A DNA stretch of 15,305 bases from Bacteroidales bacterium (GTDB lineage Bacteria; Bacteroidota; Bacteroidia; Bacteroidales; UBA4181): assembly GCA_028700615.1 (NCBI GenBank), contig JAQVSH010000021.1:1-15305 (forward strand), in the 5' to 3' direction. Shown piece by piece: positions 6,432-15,284 of this stretch. Numbering within the stretch: position 1 is the first letter of the stretch; every line of letters begins with the position of its first letter. The notes beneath the pieces are model-generated. The model saw only the letters and a list, made by a program, of their open reading frames with translations, did no database searches and had not been told where the DNA came from. The position numbers were made by a program, and so were the translations under genes.

Positions 6432-9400
6432 ATGAAACAAAAGCAGGACACAATCAGAAAAAGTGTCGGGAGTATGAAACGACGGCTCCTGATTTGGAGT
6501 ATGCTATTCTTTTACGCACTCCCGCTTCTAGCTCAAAATCCCCAGCTAATTACGGTGGATTTTAAAAACGAACCTACCTCAAAGGCTTTACAGACCATTG
6601 AGAAGCAGACACATCTAAATTTTGTGTACAATGTGGAGCATCTTAAAGCACTTCCTACTGTTACTTACTCCGGAATCAATGTTCCCCTTGGGACAGCTCT
6701 TGCCACCCTTTTTTCCGGAAAGCTATCATTCACGGTAAAAGGGAACACCATTGTATTATCGCCCATAGAAAACGAGCCATTGAAAATGAGCGGCGTCGTG
6801 GTTGACAGAGGTGGTTTGCCTTTAGTAGGCGTAACCATTGTATTGCAAGGTTCCAAACGGAATACCATTACCGATTTAAACGGTCTGTTTACCATTGAGG
6901 TAGCCAATGAAAACGCCAAATTGGTATTCAGCTGTATTGGATTTGAAGAAAAAACCGTCTCATTCAAAGAGTTCAAAGGCACCGTTACCATGATGGAGAG
7001 CACCACCAATTTAGACGAGGTAGTAGTAACAGGGATCTTTCAAAAAGCCATTACCAGCTTTACAGGTGCTGCCACAGTCATCCGGTCGGAAGAACTGCTG
7101 CAATATGGAAACCGAAACCTCCTGCAATCTTTAAAGAATATTGATCCTTCCATTAATATTTTAGAAAACAACATCTACGGTTCCAACCCGAACCATCTGC
7201 CTGAACTCCAAATCAGAGGCAACTCCAGCATTCCTAATGTAGACGAACTGAAAGATGAGACCCGGGTAGGTATGAACACCCCTCTTATAATCCTCGACGG
7301 CTTTGAGTCCACCCTTCAAAAACTCATAGATATTAACGAAAACGAAGTAGAATCTTTAACCATCCTCAAAGATGCTTCGGCCACTTCGCTTTATGGATCA
7401 CGCGGTGCTAACGGGGTAATAGTGATTACCACCAAAATGCCCGCCATGGGAAAATTGAAAATCAGCTATAGGGGAGATTTAAATATTGAGACTCCAGATC
7501 TTTCCGACTATGATGTTTTAGATGCGAGAGAAAAAATTGAATTGGAAAAAAGAGTGGGACTCTACGACTATGTCCGTGCCGACGATGATTGGGAACTCAA
7601 GCAATATTACAACTATATATTGAACGAAGTTAACAGTGGAGTCAACACTTACTGGCTATCCAAACCCCTGCGTTTGGGAGTGGGTCAAAAACATAACGTA
7701 CGATTGGAAGGAGGCGACAAGACCTTTCGCTATTCAGCCTCAGCGCAATACAACGATGTGGAAGGTGTCATGAAAGAATCCTACAGAAAAGTATTCAACG
7801 GATCCATAAATCTTTCTTATTATTTAAAAAATGTCAAATTTTCCAACAGCACGCAAATATCCTTGAGTAATACCATGGAATCACCCTACGGTAATTACAA
7901 CCAATACGTTATGATGAACCCCTATTGGAAAACCACAGATGAAAACGGAAAAATCCTGAAAACCCTTGGCGATCCAGGTAACGAATTTGGCTCTTCCATT
8001 TATCAGGTCAGATGGTCTGATTTACCCACCAATCCTCTGTACAACGCCACTCTAAACACGTTCGATAAATCCAACTCCACTGATATTATCAACAATTTTT
8101 CCATTGAATGGAAAGTTATAAGTGCTCTTACATTGAGAGCCCGTTTGGGACTGACCAAAACCCTTGGCGAAACCGATGTTTTCAAACCGGCTGACCATAC
8201 CGATTTTGCCAATTACAGCGAGGAAAACATGTTTCGGAAAGGATCTTATCGCTATGGGACCAACAAAGGATTTACCTACGATGGCAGTTTTAACGCCAGC
8301 TTTAACAAATGCTTTGCTGAAAAACACATCGTTTACGCCGGCTTTGATTACAATATCCGGCAAAACAGAGCCTCCAATTATTCCTTTTTGGCAGAAGGCT
8401 TTGGAAACCAAAACCTGGATTTTATCTCAATGGCCTTGCAATATGCCAAAGACGGCAAACCCTCGGGTAGTGAATCCATGGTACGATCTATTGGCATCAC
8501 AGCCAATGTAAACTACACCTACGACAACCGCTATTATGTGGACCTATCGGGCAGAACAGACGGTTCCTCCCAGTTCGGATCCAATACTCGCTTTGCCCCT
8601 TTCTATGCGGCAGGGATTGGTTGGAATATTCACAACGAATCCTTTCTGGAAGAGAGCCCATACATTAATTTTCTCAAATTAAGATTGTCTGTGGGAACCA
8701 ATGGATCTCAAAAATTCTCTGCATATCAGGCACTCTCCACCTATAAATATTTTACCAACGACAAATACTTCGAATGGTTAGGTGCCAGCCTAATGGGTTT
8801 GGGAAATTCAGATTTGAGATGGCAACAAAAACTCAATTACAACATTGGCCTCGAATCCAAATTCTTTAACAACCGATTGGCCATCATAGCCGATTTCTAT
8901 AAAGAGAAAACCACCGATTTGATCTCTTCAATCGACATTCCTGCCGCCAACGGATTCAGTAGTTATGTAGAGAATATTGGAGAGATGGAAAACAAAGGGT
9001 TTGAACTCAAAGCCACTGCCTTTCTGATACGTAATACCAAATCACAAATTTATTGGAATATTACCGTGGCCGGCATTCATAACCGAAACCAAGTAGTAGA
9101 AGTATCGCAAGCCCTTTTGGATGCTCAAAAGAGCATAGAGGAGGCCAAAACTACCAACCCCAACATTTTATACAAACCAGGTTATTCCACCAACACAATT
9201 TGGGCTGTGCGCTCCTTAGGAATCAATCCGGGAGACGGTAAAGAGATTTACTTAGACAAAGCGGGAAATGTTGTATCTGCTTGGAATGCGGCCGACATTG
9301 TAGATTGCGGATCCGCCGAATCCAAACTGCAAGGGGTAATAAGTACCATATTCCGTTATAAAGCCTTAACATTCAATGCCTCTTTTAGCTATCGTTTTGG

Positions 9401-9773
9401 AGGGAAAGATTACAACAACACCCTTATAGATAAAGTGGAAAATGCTAACTATGATTACAATGTTGACTCTCGTGTCTGGTACGGCCGTTGGAACAAAGCC
9501 GGGGATATTTCGGCTTTCAAAGGGCTGGATGTGGTTTCCAAAACCTACGCTACTTCTCGTTTTGTTCAAAACAACAATGTGTTCAGTTGTAACAGCCTGA
9601 GTCTTCAATATGAATTAAAGACCAAAAAAATACAGGAAGCCCTCAGAATAGAGAACATATTGTTTGGCGCCAGCACCTCAGACTTGTTTTACCTCTCTTC
9701 TATAAAACGAGAGAGAGGCTTGTATTATCCTTTTTCGAGGCAGTTTAACTTTTCTGTAAACATCACTTTCTAA
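6432..9773 (+). CDS. SusC/RagA-type TonB-dependent outer-membrane transporter with STN domain
   Basis: The protein has 1113 residues from the ATG at 6432. A TTG three bases earlier is less likely, and the ATG at 6474 is an alternative with a shorter n-region. After the signal peptide (...YALPLLAQ) come a STN signalling domain (about 38-112; LITVDFKNEPTSKALQTIE, LNFVYN, FTVKGNTIVL), a carboxypeptidase-regulatory-like beta domain (about 119-190; GGLPLVGVTIVLQG, TDLNGLFTI), and the TonB box region LDEVVVTG (about 194-201). The plug then follows (about 204-335; LIILDGFE, ILKDASATSLYGSRGANGVI), with a 22-strand barrel ending in QFNFSVNITF. It imports a ligand captured with SusD using TonB energy. 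The STN domain, together with the sigma/FecR pair upstream, indicates ligand-dependent transcription control. The ligand is unknown. SusD starts at the base after the stop. Confidence 0.95.
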   Translation: MKQKQDTIRKSVGSMKRRLLIWSMLFFYALPLLAQNPQLITVDFKNEPTSKALQTIEKQTHLNFVYNVEHLKALPTVTYSGINVPLGTALATLFSGKLSFTVKGNTIVLSPIENEPLKMSGVVVDRGGLPLVGVTIVLQGSKRNTITDLNGLFTIEVANENAKLVFSCIGFEEKTVSFKEFKGTVTMMESTTNLDEVVVTGIFQKAITSFTGAATVIRSEELLQYGNRNLLQSLKNIDPSINILENNIYGSNPNHLPELQIRGNSSIPNVDELKDETRVGMNTPLIILDGFESTLQKLIDINENEVESLTILKDASATSLYGSRGANGVIVITTKMPAMGKLKISYRGDLNIETPDLSDYDVLDAREKIELEKRVGLYDYVRADDDWELKQYYNYILNEVNSGVNTYWLSKPLRLGVGQKHNVRLEGGDKTFRYSASAQYNDVEGVMKESYRKVFNGSINLSYYLKNVKFSNSTQISLSNTMESPYGNYNQYVMMNPYWKTTDENGKILKTLGDPGNEFGSSIYQVRWSDLPTNPLYNATLNTFDKSNSTDIINNFSIEWKVISALTLRARLGLTKTLGETDVFKPADHTDFANYSEENMFRKGSYRYGTNKGFTYDGSFNASFNKCFAEKHIVYAGFDYNIRQNRASNYSFLAEGFGNQNLDFISMALQYAKDGKPSGSESMVRSIGITANVNYTYDNRYYVDLSGRTDGSSQFGSNTRFAPFYAAGIGWNIHNESFLEESPYINFLKLRLSVGTNGSQKFSAYQALSTYKYFTNDKYFEWLGASLMGLGNSDLRWQQKLNYNIGLESKFFNNRLAIIADFYKEKTTDLISSIDIPAANGFSSYVENIGEMENKGFELKATAFLIRNTKSQIYWNITVAGIHNRNQVVEVSQALLDAQKSIEEAKTTNPNILYKPGYSTNTIWAVRSLGINPGDGKEIYLDKAGNVVSAWNAADIVDCGSAESKLQGVISTIFRYKALTFNASFSYRFGGKDYNNTLIDKVENANYDYNVDSRVWYGRWNKAGDISAFKGLDVVSKTYATSRFVQNNNVFSCNSLSLQYELKTKKIQEALRIENILFGASTSDLFYLSSIKRERGLYYPFSRQFNFSVNITF

Positions 9774-11243
9774 ATGAGACAGATCATGAAAAAACTAATA
9801 ATAAGCATATTCACCATTTGCAGTCTATTCACTTCGGTTGCTTGTAGCGACTGGCTTACGGTATATCCTAAAACGGAGACACCGGTGGAGCAGCTCTTAA
9901 GTGATGAACAAGGCTATGAAGACGCCCTTGCCGGCGTGTACATCCTAATGAAAAACAGCTCCCTGTATGGAGGAGGACTTTCCTTCTCCTATATTGAGAA
10001 CCTTGCTAATCTGTGGGACGTCACCAACCAATCGGTTGCTCAATCGCTTTCTTTGCACCGTTATACAGATGCGGGAGCCAGCTCCGTGATAGATAATATC
10101 TACGGAAAGCTCTACAATGCCATTGCAAACCTCAACGCCATACTCATTCATATTGATGAATCCAAAGAGGTTTTAGTTACACAAGACATGTATGAAATCA
10201 TTAAGGGAGAAGCATTGGCTTTACGAGCTTTTTTGCATTTCGACATTTTACGATTATTCGGTCCCCTGCCTGAATCTGCCCAGGGAAGTGATATTCGTCT
10301 ATCCTATATCACTACTTTGTCTAAGGATGTAAATACCCCAATCTCTTTTGAACAGTACAAAACTTGTATTTGGGCCGACTTGGAAGAAGCTCAAAAATTG
10401 TTAAAAGAAGTAGATCCCATCCTCCATTACGCGATAGATGACTTAAAATACGTCAATGCCTTTAACGACTTTTCTCCCAAAAGCGAATTTTTTCTTCACA
10501 GAGTCATTAGGATGAACTATTATGCCACAAAAGCATTGGAAGCCCGTTGCGCCCTTTGGTTCCAAGAAACAGAACGTGCCTGCAATGCCGCCTTGGAAGT
10601 AATTAACGCCAGCTACGATGGAGGCCAAAACCTTTCCTTTAGGTTAGGAACGTCGGGAGATTTTGGAAATGGAAATTACGTATTACCCTGCGAACACATC
10701 TTTGCCATACACGATTATTCGCTCTATTCCAAATATACTGCAAACTTCTCCTCAGGCAACCTCAAAAAAGGAGAAAACGAATCCATCATAAAATCCAAGC
10801 TATTTAGCAGTACCGGTACCGACATTCGGGAGTTGAGCCTTTGGGAACAAATTGCATTGGAAAACCATAGTAATATTTATACCATAAAAAAATATTCCGT
10901 CCCTGAAAAAATTAGCAACATCTATTACGACTACCGTCAAATTCCTCTAATTCGCTTAAGCGAAATGTATTTGATTGCAACCGAAACAGCTCCCTTGTCG
11001 GATGCACAAACCTTATGGGAAACCTATTGTGCCTCAAGAGGTATTGTAGCCCAATCGTTGCCCGCTAATCTGGTAGACAGACGTCCCATAGTCCTGAATG
11101 AATTCCGTAAAGAATTTTATGCAGAAGGACAGTTGTTTTACCTTTATAAAAGATACAATTCACCCAAGGAGGACATTCTCTTCTCCACTTCCGACTTATC
11201 AGTCAATTATGTTCTGCCGCTTCCTGTTACTGAGATTAAATAA
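9774..11243 (+). CDS. SusD/RagB-family surface lipoprotein
   Basis: The protein has 489 residues. The signal peptide ends in lipobox SVAC, with Cys24 as lipidation site; the Met at residue 5 (MKKLIISI) is an equally plausible start. SusD/RagB features are SDWLTVYPKTETPVEQLLSD at the N-terminus, the helical TPR-like region with GEALALRAFLHFDILRLFGP (about 143-162), and the C-terminal IPLIRLSEMYLIATE (about 384-398) and NEFRKEFYAEGQLFYLYKR (about 442-460). It is expected to form the lid over the SusC barrel on the cell surface and to bind the ligand. ATG follows the susC stop with no gap, so expression is tightly coupled. No carbohydrate specificity can be read from the sequence. Confidence 0.94.
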   Translation: MRQIMKKLIISIFTICSLFTSVACSDWLTVYPKTETPVEQLLSDEQGYEDALAGVYILMKNSSLYGGGLSFSYIENLANLWDVTNQSVAQSLSLHRYTDAGASSVIDNIYGKLYNAIANLNAILIHIDESKEVLVTQDMYEIIKGEALALRAFLHFDILRLFGPLPESAQGSDIRLSYITTLSKDVNTPISFEQYKTCIWADLEEAQKLLKEVDPILHYAIDDLKYVNAFNDFSPKSEFFLHRVIRMNYYATKALEARCALWFQETERACNAALEVINASYDGGQNLSFRLGTSGDFGNGNYVLPCEHIFAIHDYSLYSKYTANFSSGNLKKGENESIIKSKLFSSTGTDIRELSLWEQIALENHSNIYTIKKYSVPEKISNIYYDYRQIPLIRLSEMYLIATETAPLSDAQTLWETYCASRGIVAQSLPANLVDRRPIVLNEFRKEFYAEGQLFYLYKRYNSPKEDILFSTSDLSVNYVLPLPVTEIK

Positions 11244-11261
11244 TTTAAAAATAATCGCACA

Positions 11262-12032
11262 ATGAAACAGTTTCTATATGTATTATTACTGCTTTTAGCC
11301 GTTGCTTGTAAAACAGACGATTATCTTTTATACGAAGATTACGCCCGTTTACAATTTGGACCGGAGCCGGATAAAATATACAACACCAACTTCAAATATG
11401 CCGACACCTTGAAAACTGTCACCTTTGTTTACTACGGCAGTGACGTTACCAGGGATACTATTTTTTACGACATCTACACCATAGGGCGTCTTTCCGGCAA
11501 AGATCAACCCTTCAAAATCAAGCAAGTAAATTTGCCGGACTCAGACAACGCACAACCGGGTGTGCATTATCTCTCTTTCGACGACCCGACGCTTCAAGCA
11601 TCCTATGTAATCAAGGCCAACACCAATCACGCTAAGGTTCCTGTGATAGCTTTGCGGAACGCCTCTTTAAAACAAAAAGAATTTACCCTTTGTTTTCAAA
11701 TAGAAGCCAACGGAAACTACCAAGCTGGAGAGGCTGATTTCCAATGGCGTAAATTAGTTATCACGGACCGTCTTACAAAACCCAATTCGTGGAATGACTG
11801 GCTTTCCCAATATAAATTGGGTAAATACAGTATGGTAAAACACGCGTGGATGATTGAGCAGACCAAATTAAAATGGGATGAAAAATACTTGGCACAGGTT
11901 TATGCCGATATGAGTCTCTCAACCTATTGGGGATCCAAATTAAAAGAGCTGCTATATCTCTACAACCACGACCCCAAAAACCCCAATACTCCTCTTAAGG
12001 ATGAAAATGGGGATTTAGTCGAATTTCCGTAA
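11262..12032 (+). CDS. DUF4843 domain lipoprotein
   Basis: This 256-residue lipoprotein has lipobox AVAC with Cys16. It matches DUF4843: YARLQFGPEP near residues 27-36, a beta-sandwich-like middle with DTIFYDIYTIGRLSG (66-80) and GVHYLSFDDP (103-112), and a C-terminal KYSMVKHAWMIEQTKLKW segment that is typical of the family. The family is found almost only in Bacteroidetes, next to SusC/SusD and a PKD-like lipoprotein, and is of unknown function. It is likely a surface-exposed accessory of the SusC/SusD complex. It follows susD by 18 bases, within one operon. Confidence 0.85.
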   Translation: MKQFLYVLLLLLAVACKTDDYLLYEDYARLQFGPEPDKIYNTNFKYADTLKTVTFVYYGSDVTRDTIFYDIYTIGRLSGKDQPFKIKQVNLPDSDNAQPGVHYLSFDDPTLQASYVIKANTNHAKVPVIALRNASLKQKEFTLCFQIEANGNYQAGEADFQWRKLVITDRLTKPNSWNDWLSQYKLGKYSMVKHAWMIEQTKLKWDEKYLAQVYADMSLSTYWGSKLKELLYLYNHDPKNPNTPLKDENGDLVEFP

Positions 12033-12058
12033 ACTATTTGCAAAAAAAATATAAAATA

Positions 12059-13564
12059 ATGAAAATTAGAACATTATTAATAGTATTATCTTTTTCTGTA
12101 ATCTTGTGCTCTTGCTTTAAAGACCTTGGCAATTACGAGTACGACGAGAAAGAAGTCATAACCGTTACCGGAATAGAACCTGCTTATGATGTCACACAAT
12201 TGATAGATGTGCTGAGCATTACTCCAGAAATCACCTCCAATAAGTCCGGTGCGGAATTCTATTGCACCTATCATATTTATGACTACGTTGCAGCTGGATA
12301 CATACCTTCCGCCGACACACTGCAAAGCGGTAAAAAAGACCTCTCAATGAAATTAAGTCTGGATGCCAAAACTTACGGTTTGGTCTTTATTGCAAAAAAT
12401 ATAAAAACCGGTTACTCGGCCGTAGTGCATAGCGTATTGAACGTAATTACAAAATTTTCCACTGGTTGGTATGTCTTTAAAAATGTGGGAGACATGGCCG
12501 ACTTAGATCTTACAATAGATGAAAACACCAAGATTGAAAACGTGCTACTGAATGTAAACGGACGGCAACTCAGAGGGAAAGTAGATGGAATTACCTTGGC
12601 TACTAACTATAAGTGCTTAAATCCAACGACAGGCAAATTTGTCAATACCCGCGTTATATTTCCTGTTACCGATCAGGATATGTGGCCGGTGAATACCGTG
12701 TCGGCGAAAATTGATCGGAACTATGAAGATATGTTTTATAACGTAGACAGGCCCATAAAACCAGGACGCTTTTATGCCAGCACTATGGGCCAATGGACCT
12801 TGAACAACGGACGAGCCTATAACTTATATGCCATTATGGCCAATACCGGTCAATTTGGTAATCAATGCTCACGAGACGCCAAATACAGTCCCTATCACCT
12901 ATCCAAATACATCGTACAAAATGGTATGAGCGACCCGTTGGCTTACGATGAAACTTCCACTTCATTTGTCGTAATTCCCTCGTACGGCACCCAACTCAAC
13001 GCTGTTAAAGACGCTGAAGGAACCGAAATGTCCGCTAACGAATGTAACAAAAAATTGCTCTATATGGGAGCAAGGCCCTCCAATGTTTCTTTTTGTCATG
13101 CAGTAATGCAAGACAAAACAGATCCTTCTATTAAATTTATTTCCAAAATAACGGGATTCTCCTCCAAAAAATTACTTATTATAAACGATACTATTGCTCC
13201 TTCTGACCCTGCCTACCGTGCCGACGTTTTTACGACCATACACAATGCCATGGAAGTGCTTTACTTTATTGCCGACAACAAAGTCTATGTTAAAAATGTA
13301 GCAGCCAAAGGAACTCCTAGCGTAGATCTTGGCTTGAATTTGGGGGGTGCTACCATCTCCTTTATCAAATATTTGAGATTCCAAAACTACTTGGCTGTAG
13401 GCACTTACTCAGGGGCTAATTACAAAGTGTCGCTATATACAGTTAAAACCACCGGAGATGTTGAACCCATACCGGCTCTTGTTTTAGACGGAGCGGGTAT
13501 AGCAGGAGATGTTATTTACATTTACCCCAACTCCTCGAACACCACCTATACGAATACCTATTAA
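12059..13564 (+). CDS. PKD-like family surface lipoprotein
   Basis: The protein has 501 residues from the ATG at 12059. An in-frame TTG at 12038 would add seven residues ahead of a normal signal peptide and is unlikely. The signal peptide ends in LCSC (Cys19), followed by FKDLGNYEYDEKEVITVTG, the usual start of the PKD-like (PF16407-type) lipoproteins that accompany DUF4843. One or two Ig-like domains (about residues 30-140) are followed by a longer beta-rich region from GWYVFKNVGDMADLDL (about 143-158) to the end, which may be a propeller. No catalytic residues are evident, so a ligand-binding or scaffolding role at the surface is inferred. It lies 26 bases after the DUF4843 gene. A strong hairpin terminator follows its stop codon. 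Confidence 0.85.
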   Translation: MKIRTLLIVLSFSVILCSCFKDLGNYEYDEKEVITVTGIEPAYDVTQLIDVLSITPEITSNKSGAEFYCTYHIYDYVAAGYIPSADTLQSGKKDLSMKLSLDAKTYGLVFIAKNIKTGYSAVVHSVLNVITKFSTGWYVFKNVGDMADLDLTIDENTKIENVLLNVNGRQLRGKVDGITLATNYKCLNPTTGKFVNTRVIFPVTDQDMWPVNTVSAKIDRNYEDMFYNVDRPIKPGRFYASTMGQWTLNNGRAYNLYAIMANTGQFGNQCSRDAKYSPYHLSKYIVQNGMSDPLAYDETSTSFVVIPSYGTQLNAVKDAEGTEMSANECNKKLLYMGARPSNVSFCHAVMQDKTDPSIKFISKITGFSSKKLLIINDTIAPSDPAYRADVFTTIHNAMEVLYFIADNKVYVKNVAAKGTPSVDLGLNLGGATISFIKYLRFQNYLAVGTYSGANYKVSLYTVKTTGDVEPIPALVLDGAGIAGDVIYIYPNSSNTTYTNTY

Positions 13565-13578
13565 TTAGATTGTTTTTT

Positions 13579-13611
13579 CACTTTGGGAGCTTATGGCTCC
13601 CAAAGTGCTTT
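13579..13611 (+). terminator. Hairpin terminator after the PKD-like lipoprotein gene
   Basis: A perfect 12-bp inverted repeat, CACTTTGGGAGC (13579-13590) and GCTCCCAAAGTG (13596-13607), surrounds the loop TTATG and is followed by CTTTTAT. It lies 14 bases after the stop codon at 13564. The 3' T-run is short and interrupted, so readthrough into tlpA is likely. It fits a partial terminator that lowers expression of the last gene. Confidence 0.78.
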
Positions 13612-13642
13612 TATAAATTGATTATTTTAATTTTTTCGTGTT

Positions 13643-15052
13643 ATGATAAAAAAAATGCTTCTATCCGCCATCTGTTTTCTAATGGTAGTCAGGATAAACC
13701 TTTCGGCACAGACCGTTTCTGTAATCGAAGGGAAATGGATTTTTCCGGCAGCCACTACTATGCGTCTTTGCCATATTAAAAATGGAAATTTGGTGGAAAC
13801 AGCGTCGGCTCAAATAAATTCCCAGGGGTGTTTTGCCTTTGCCTTTTACCCTCCTGCAGAAGGCTACTATGCCTTATTGGCAAAATCACCCTCTTACACA
13901 TATCAATACATATTTTATTTTAGGCCTGGTGACTTCCTGCAATTCACCATTGAAAACGACACATGGTATCTGACCGGCAAAAACACACCCGAAAATCTTG
14001 AAATGGAAAAATGGCACAACCTGATTCAGCCTTTAGAAGGGAAAGCCGTCTATTTTATGCATAAACAGAGTACTTATCGAGACTTTTTCCCCGAACTTGA
14101 GAAGACATTGTGTCAAATGCAATCCATGGGTTCTGCTCAAACGCCAAACCCTATGTTTAACGCCTCTTTTGAAGATTTCAAAACCTTTAACATGGCCGAC
14201 ATTGCCACAGCTTTTCTCTTGACACCGAGTCCTTTGCAACCAGTAAGTAAAGATTTTATCAATTACTACAGAAATCTGGATATAGCCATGTTCACACAAT
14301 CGGTACGCATTTTGGATTACCCAAACGCCATGGATCTCCTAACACGAGTATATTACGGATTCCTGCGGAGCGACACCTCTTTAAACAACGAGGAATTCTT
14401 GGCCAGATTGCACAAACAAACCGACTATTTTCTCAATCCCGAAAAAGGTATTTCCAGTGATTGTGTTAAAGGAGAATATATCCTCCATAAAGCCGTCGTC
14501 GAAAAAAAAGATTATCAATCTATGATGGTGTTTAAAGATATATACTACTCTTATTTGGTTACTCAAGATCAACGAGAACGCTTTCAGACCATAGTGGCTA
14601 AATTGGACGATCACTCGCCAGGACACGAAGCCCTTGATTTTCGGTTCCCGGACATTACTGGTAAAGAGGTCTCCTTATCTGGACTGAAGGGGAAAGTTGT
14701 TTATATTGACGTTTGGGCTACTTGGTGCGGACCGTGTAAACTAGAAATTCCCTATATGACACGCCTCGAAGAAGAATTTTCCAATAACCCCGATATCGCA
14801 TTCATCAGTGTCTCGGTAGACGCATCCAAAGACAAACAAATATGGCAAGAGATGGTTCAAAAGAAAGGGATGAAAGGCATCCAACTCTTTGCTGGTGATG
14901 CAGGCCATAAACAAATCTGCAATGATTATAAAATTACAAGTATTCCCCGCTTTATTTTAGTAGGAAAGGACGGCCGCCTCATCTCGGTCGATGCACCTCG
15001 CCCCTCCTCGTCTGAAATTCACCTGATGTTGAAAAAGGCACTGCAACATTAA
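13643..15052 (+). CDS. TlpA-family thiol:disulfide oxidoreductase with N-terminal DUF4369-like region
   Basis: The protein has 469 residues. A signal peptide ends at NLSAQ (about residue 23). The N-terminal beta-rich region (24-110) resembles the DUF4369-like domain of Bacteroidetes TlpA proteins, and a helical linker region follows (about 115-325). The C-terminal thioredoxin domain begins at DFRFPDITGKEVSLSGLKGK (332-351) and holds the redox motif WCGPC (361-365) and the cis-proline loop TSIPRF (432-437). It should act in the periplasm, reducing or exchanging disulfides. Why a SusC/SusD locus needs it is not known; such genes recur next to DUF4843/PKD loci, perhaps to handle cysteine-containing peptides or metal-thiol ligands (inference). 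It is separated from the lipoprotein gene by a terminator. I see no clear promoter in the 78-base gap. Confidence 0.92.
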   Translation: MIKKMLLSAICFLMVVRINLSAQTVSVIEGKWIFPAATTMRLCHIKNGNLVETASAQINSQGCFAFAFYPPAEGYYALLAKSPSYTYQYIFYFRPGDFLQFTIENDTWYLTGKNTPENLEMEKWHNLIQPLEGKAVYFMHKQSTYRDFFPELEKTLCQMQSMGSAQTPNPMFNASFEDFKTFNMADIATAFLLTPSPLQPVSKDFINYYRNLDIAMFTQSVRILDYPNAMDLLTRVYYGFLRSDTSLNNEEFLARLHKQTDYFLNPEKGISSDCVKGEYILHKAVVEKKDYQSMMVFKDIYYSYLVTQDQRERFQTIVAKLDDHSPGHEALDFRFPDITGKEVSLSGLKGKVVYIDVWATWCGPCKLEIPYMTRLEEEFSNNPDIAFISVSVDASKDKQIWQEMVQKKGMKGIQLFAGDAGHKQICNDYKITSIPRFILVGKDGRLISVDAPRPSSSEIHLMLKKALQH

Positions 15053-15138
15053 TAACGGTTGTTTTGAAAAGTGTAATTGCTATGCTGTACAGATAAATGG
15101 CTTAATGAGAGCACTTGCGAAAAACATTGGCAAAGCAA

Positions 15139-15175
15139 AAAAAAGAGTCACAACGGATTGTTGTAACTCTTTTTT
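15139..15175. terminator. Bidirectional terminator between tlpA and tRNA-Asn
   Basis: Arms at 15139-15154 (AAAAAAGAGTCACAAC) and 15160-15175 (GTTGTAACTCTTTTTT) pair over 16 positions with one mismatch around a 5-base loop. The A-tract and T-tract place a U-run at the 3' side for transcripts coming from either direction. It can end both the rightward operon (stop at 15052) and the leftward tRNA transcript. Confidence 0.85.
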
Positions 15176-15185
15176 CAATTTTTTG

Positions 15186-15259
15186 CTCCTCGTCTAGGAC
15201 TTGAACCTAGGACCCCCTGATTAACAGTCAGGTGCTCTAACCAACTGAGCTAACGAGGA
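15186..15259 (-). tRNA. tRNA-Asn (anticodon GTT)
   Basis: The minus strand reads TCCTCGT...ACGAGGA with a 7-bp acceptor stem (15259-15253 with 15193-15187). The D arm is GCTCAGTTGGTTAGAGC. The anticodon arm is CCTGA-CTGTTAA-TCAGG with anticodon GTT, and the T arm contains GGTTCAAGTCC. The discriminator base is G (15186), as usual for asparagine. The length is 74 nt and all four arms pair. CCA is not encoded, so it must be added after transcription. Confidence 0.97.
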
Positions 15260-15276
15260 ATTTCAAAATTGGAGTG

Positions 15277-15284
15277 CAAATGTA
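15277..15284 (-). promoter_or_regulatory. -7 promoter element of the tRNA-Asn gene
   Basis: The minus strand has TACATTTG at 15284-15277, a perfect TAnnTTTG match, ending 17 bases before the first base of the tRNA. The partner -33 element would fall at or beyond the window end (from about 15304), so only this half can be seen. Confidence 0.55.

Noticed and set aside
6429..6434. TTG at 6429 as the susC start
   Set aside because: ATG follows immediately at 6432 and needs no unusual start codon.
6665..8511. Several open frames inside susC on both strands (6665-7009 minus, 8003-8212 minus, 8052-8411 minus, 8164-8511 plus)
   Set aside because: They lie wholly within a well-conserved reading frame, show no family resemblance, signal peptide or own promoter, and are the usual overlaps of a long gene.
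12038..12061. TTG at 12038 as the start of the PKD-like lipoprotein
   Set aside because: ATG at 12059 gives a standard lipoprotein signal peptide without the extra polar residues.
13570..13779. A 69-codon plus-strand frame between the PKD-like gene and tlpA
   Set aside because: It runs through the terminator hairpin and into the tlpA signal peptide in another frame, and has no family signature.
15004..15195. A 10-base match (CTCCTCGTCT) between the end of tlpA (15004-15013) and the tRNA-Asn 3' end (15186-15195), as a possible attachment-site duplication
   Set aside because: It is too short, sits inside tlpA codons for Ser-Ser, and there is no integrase gene or mobile element nearby.
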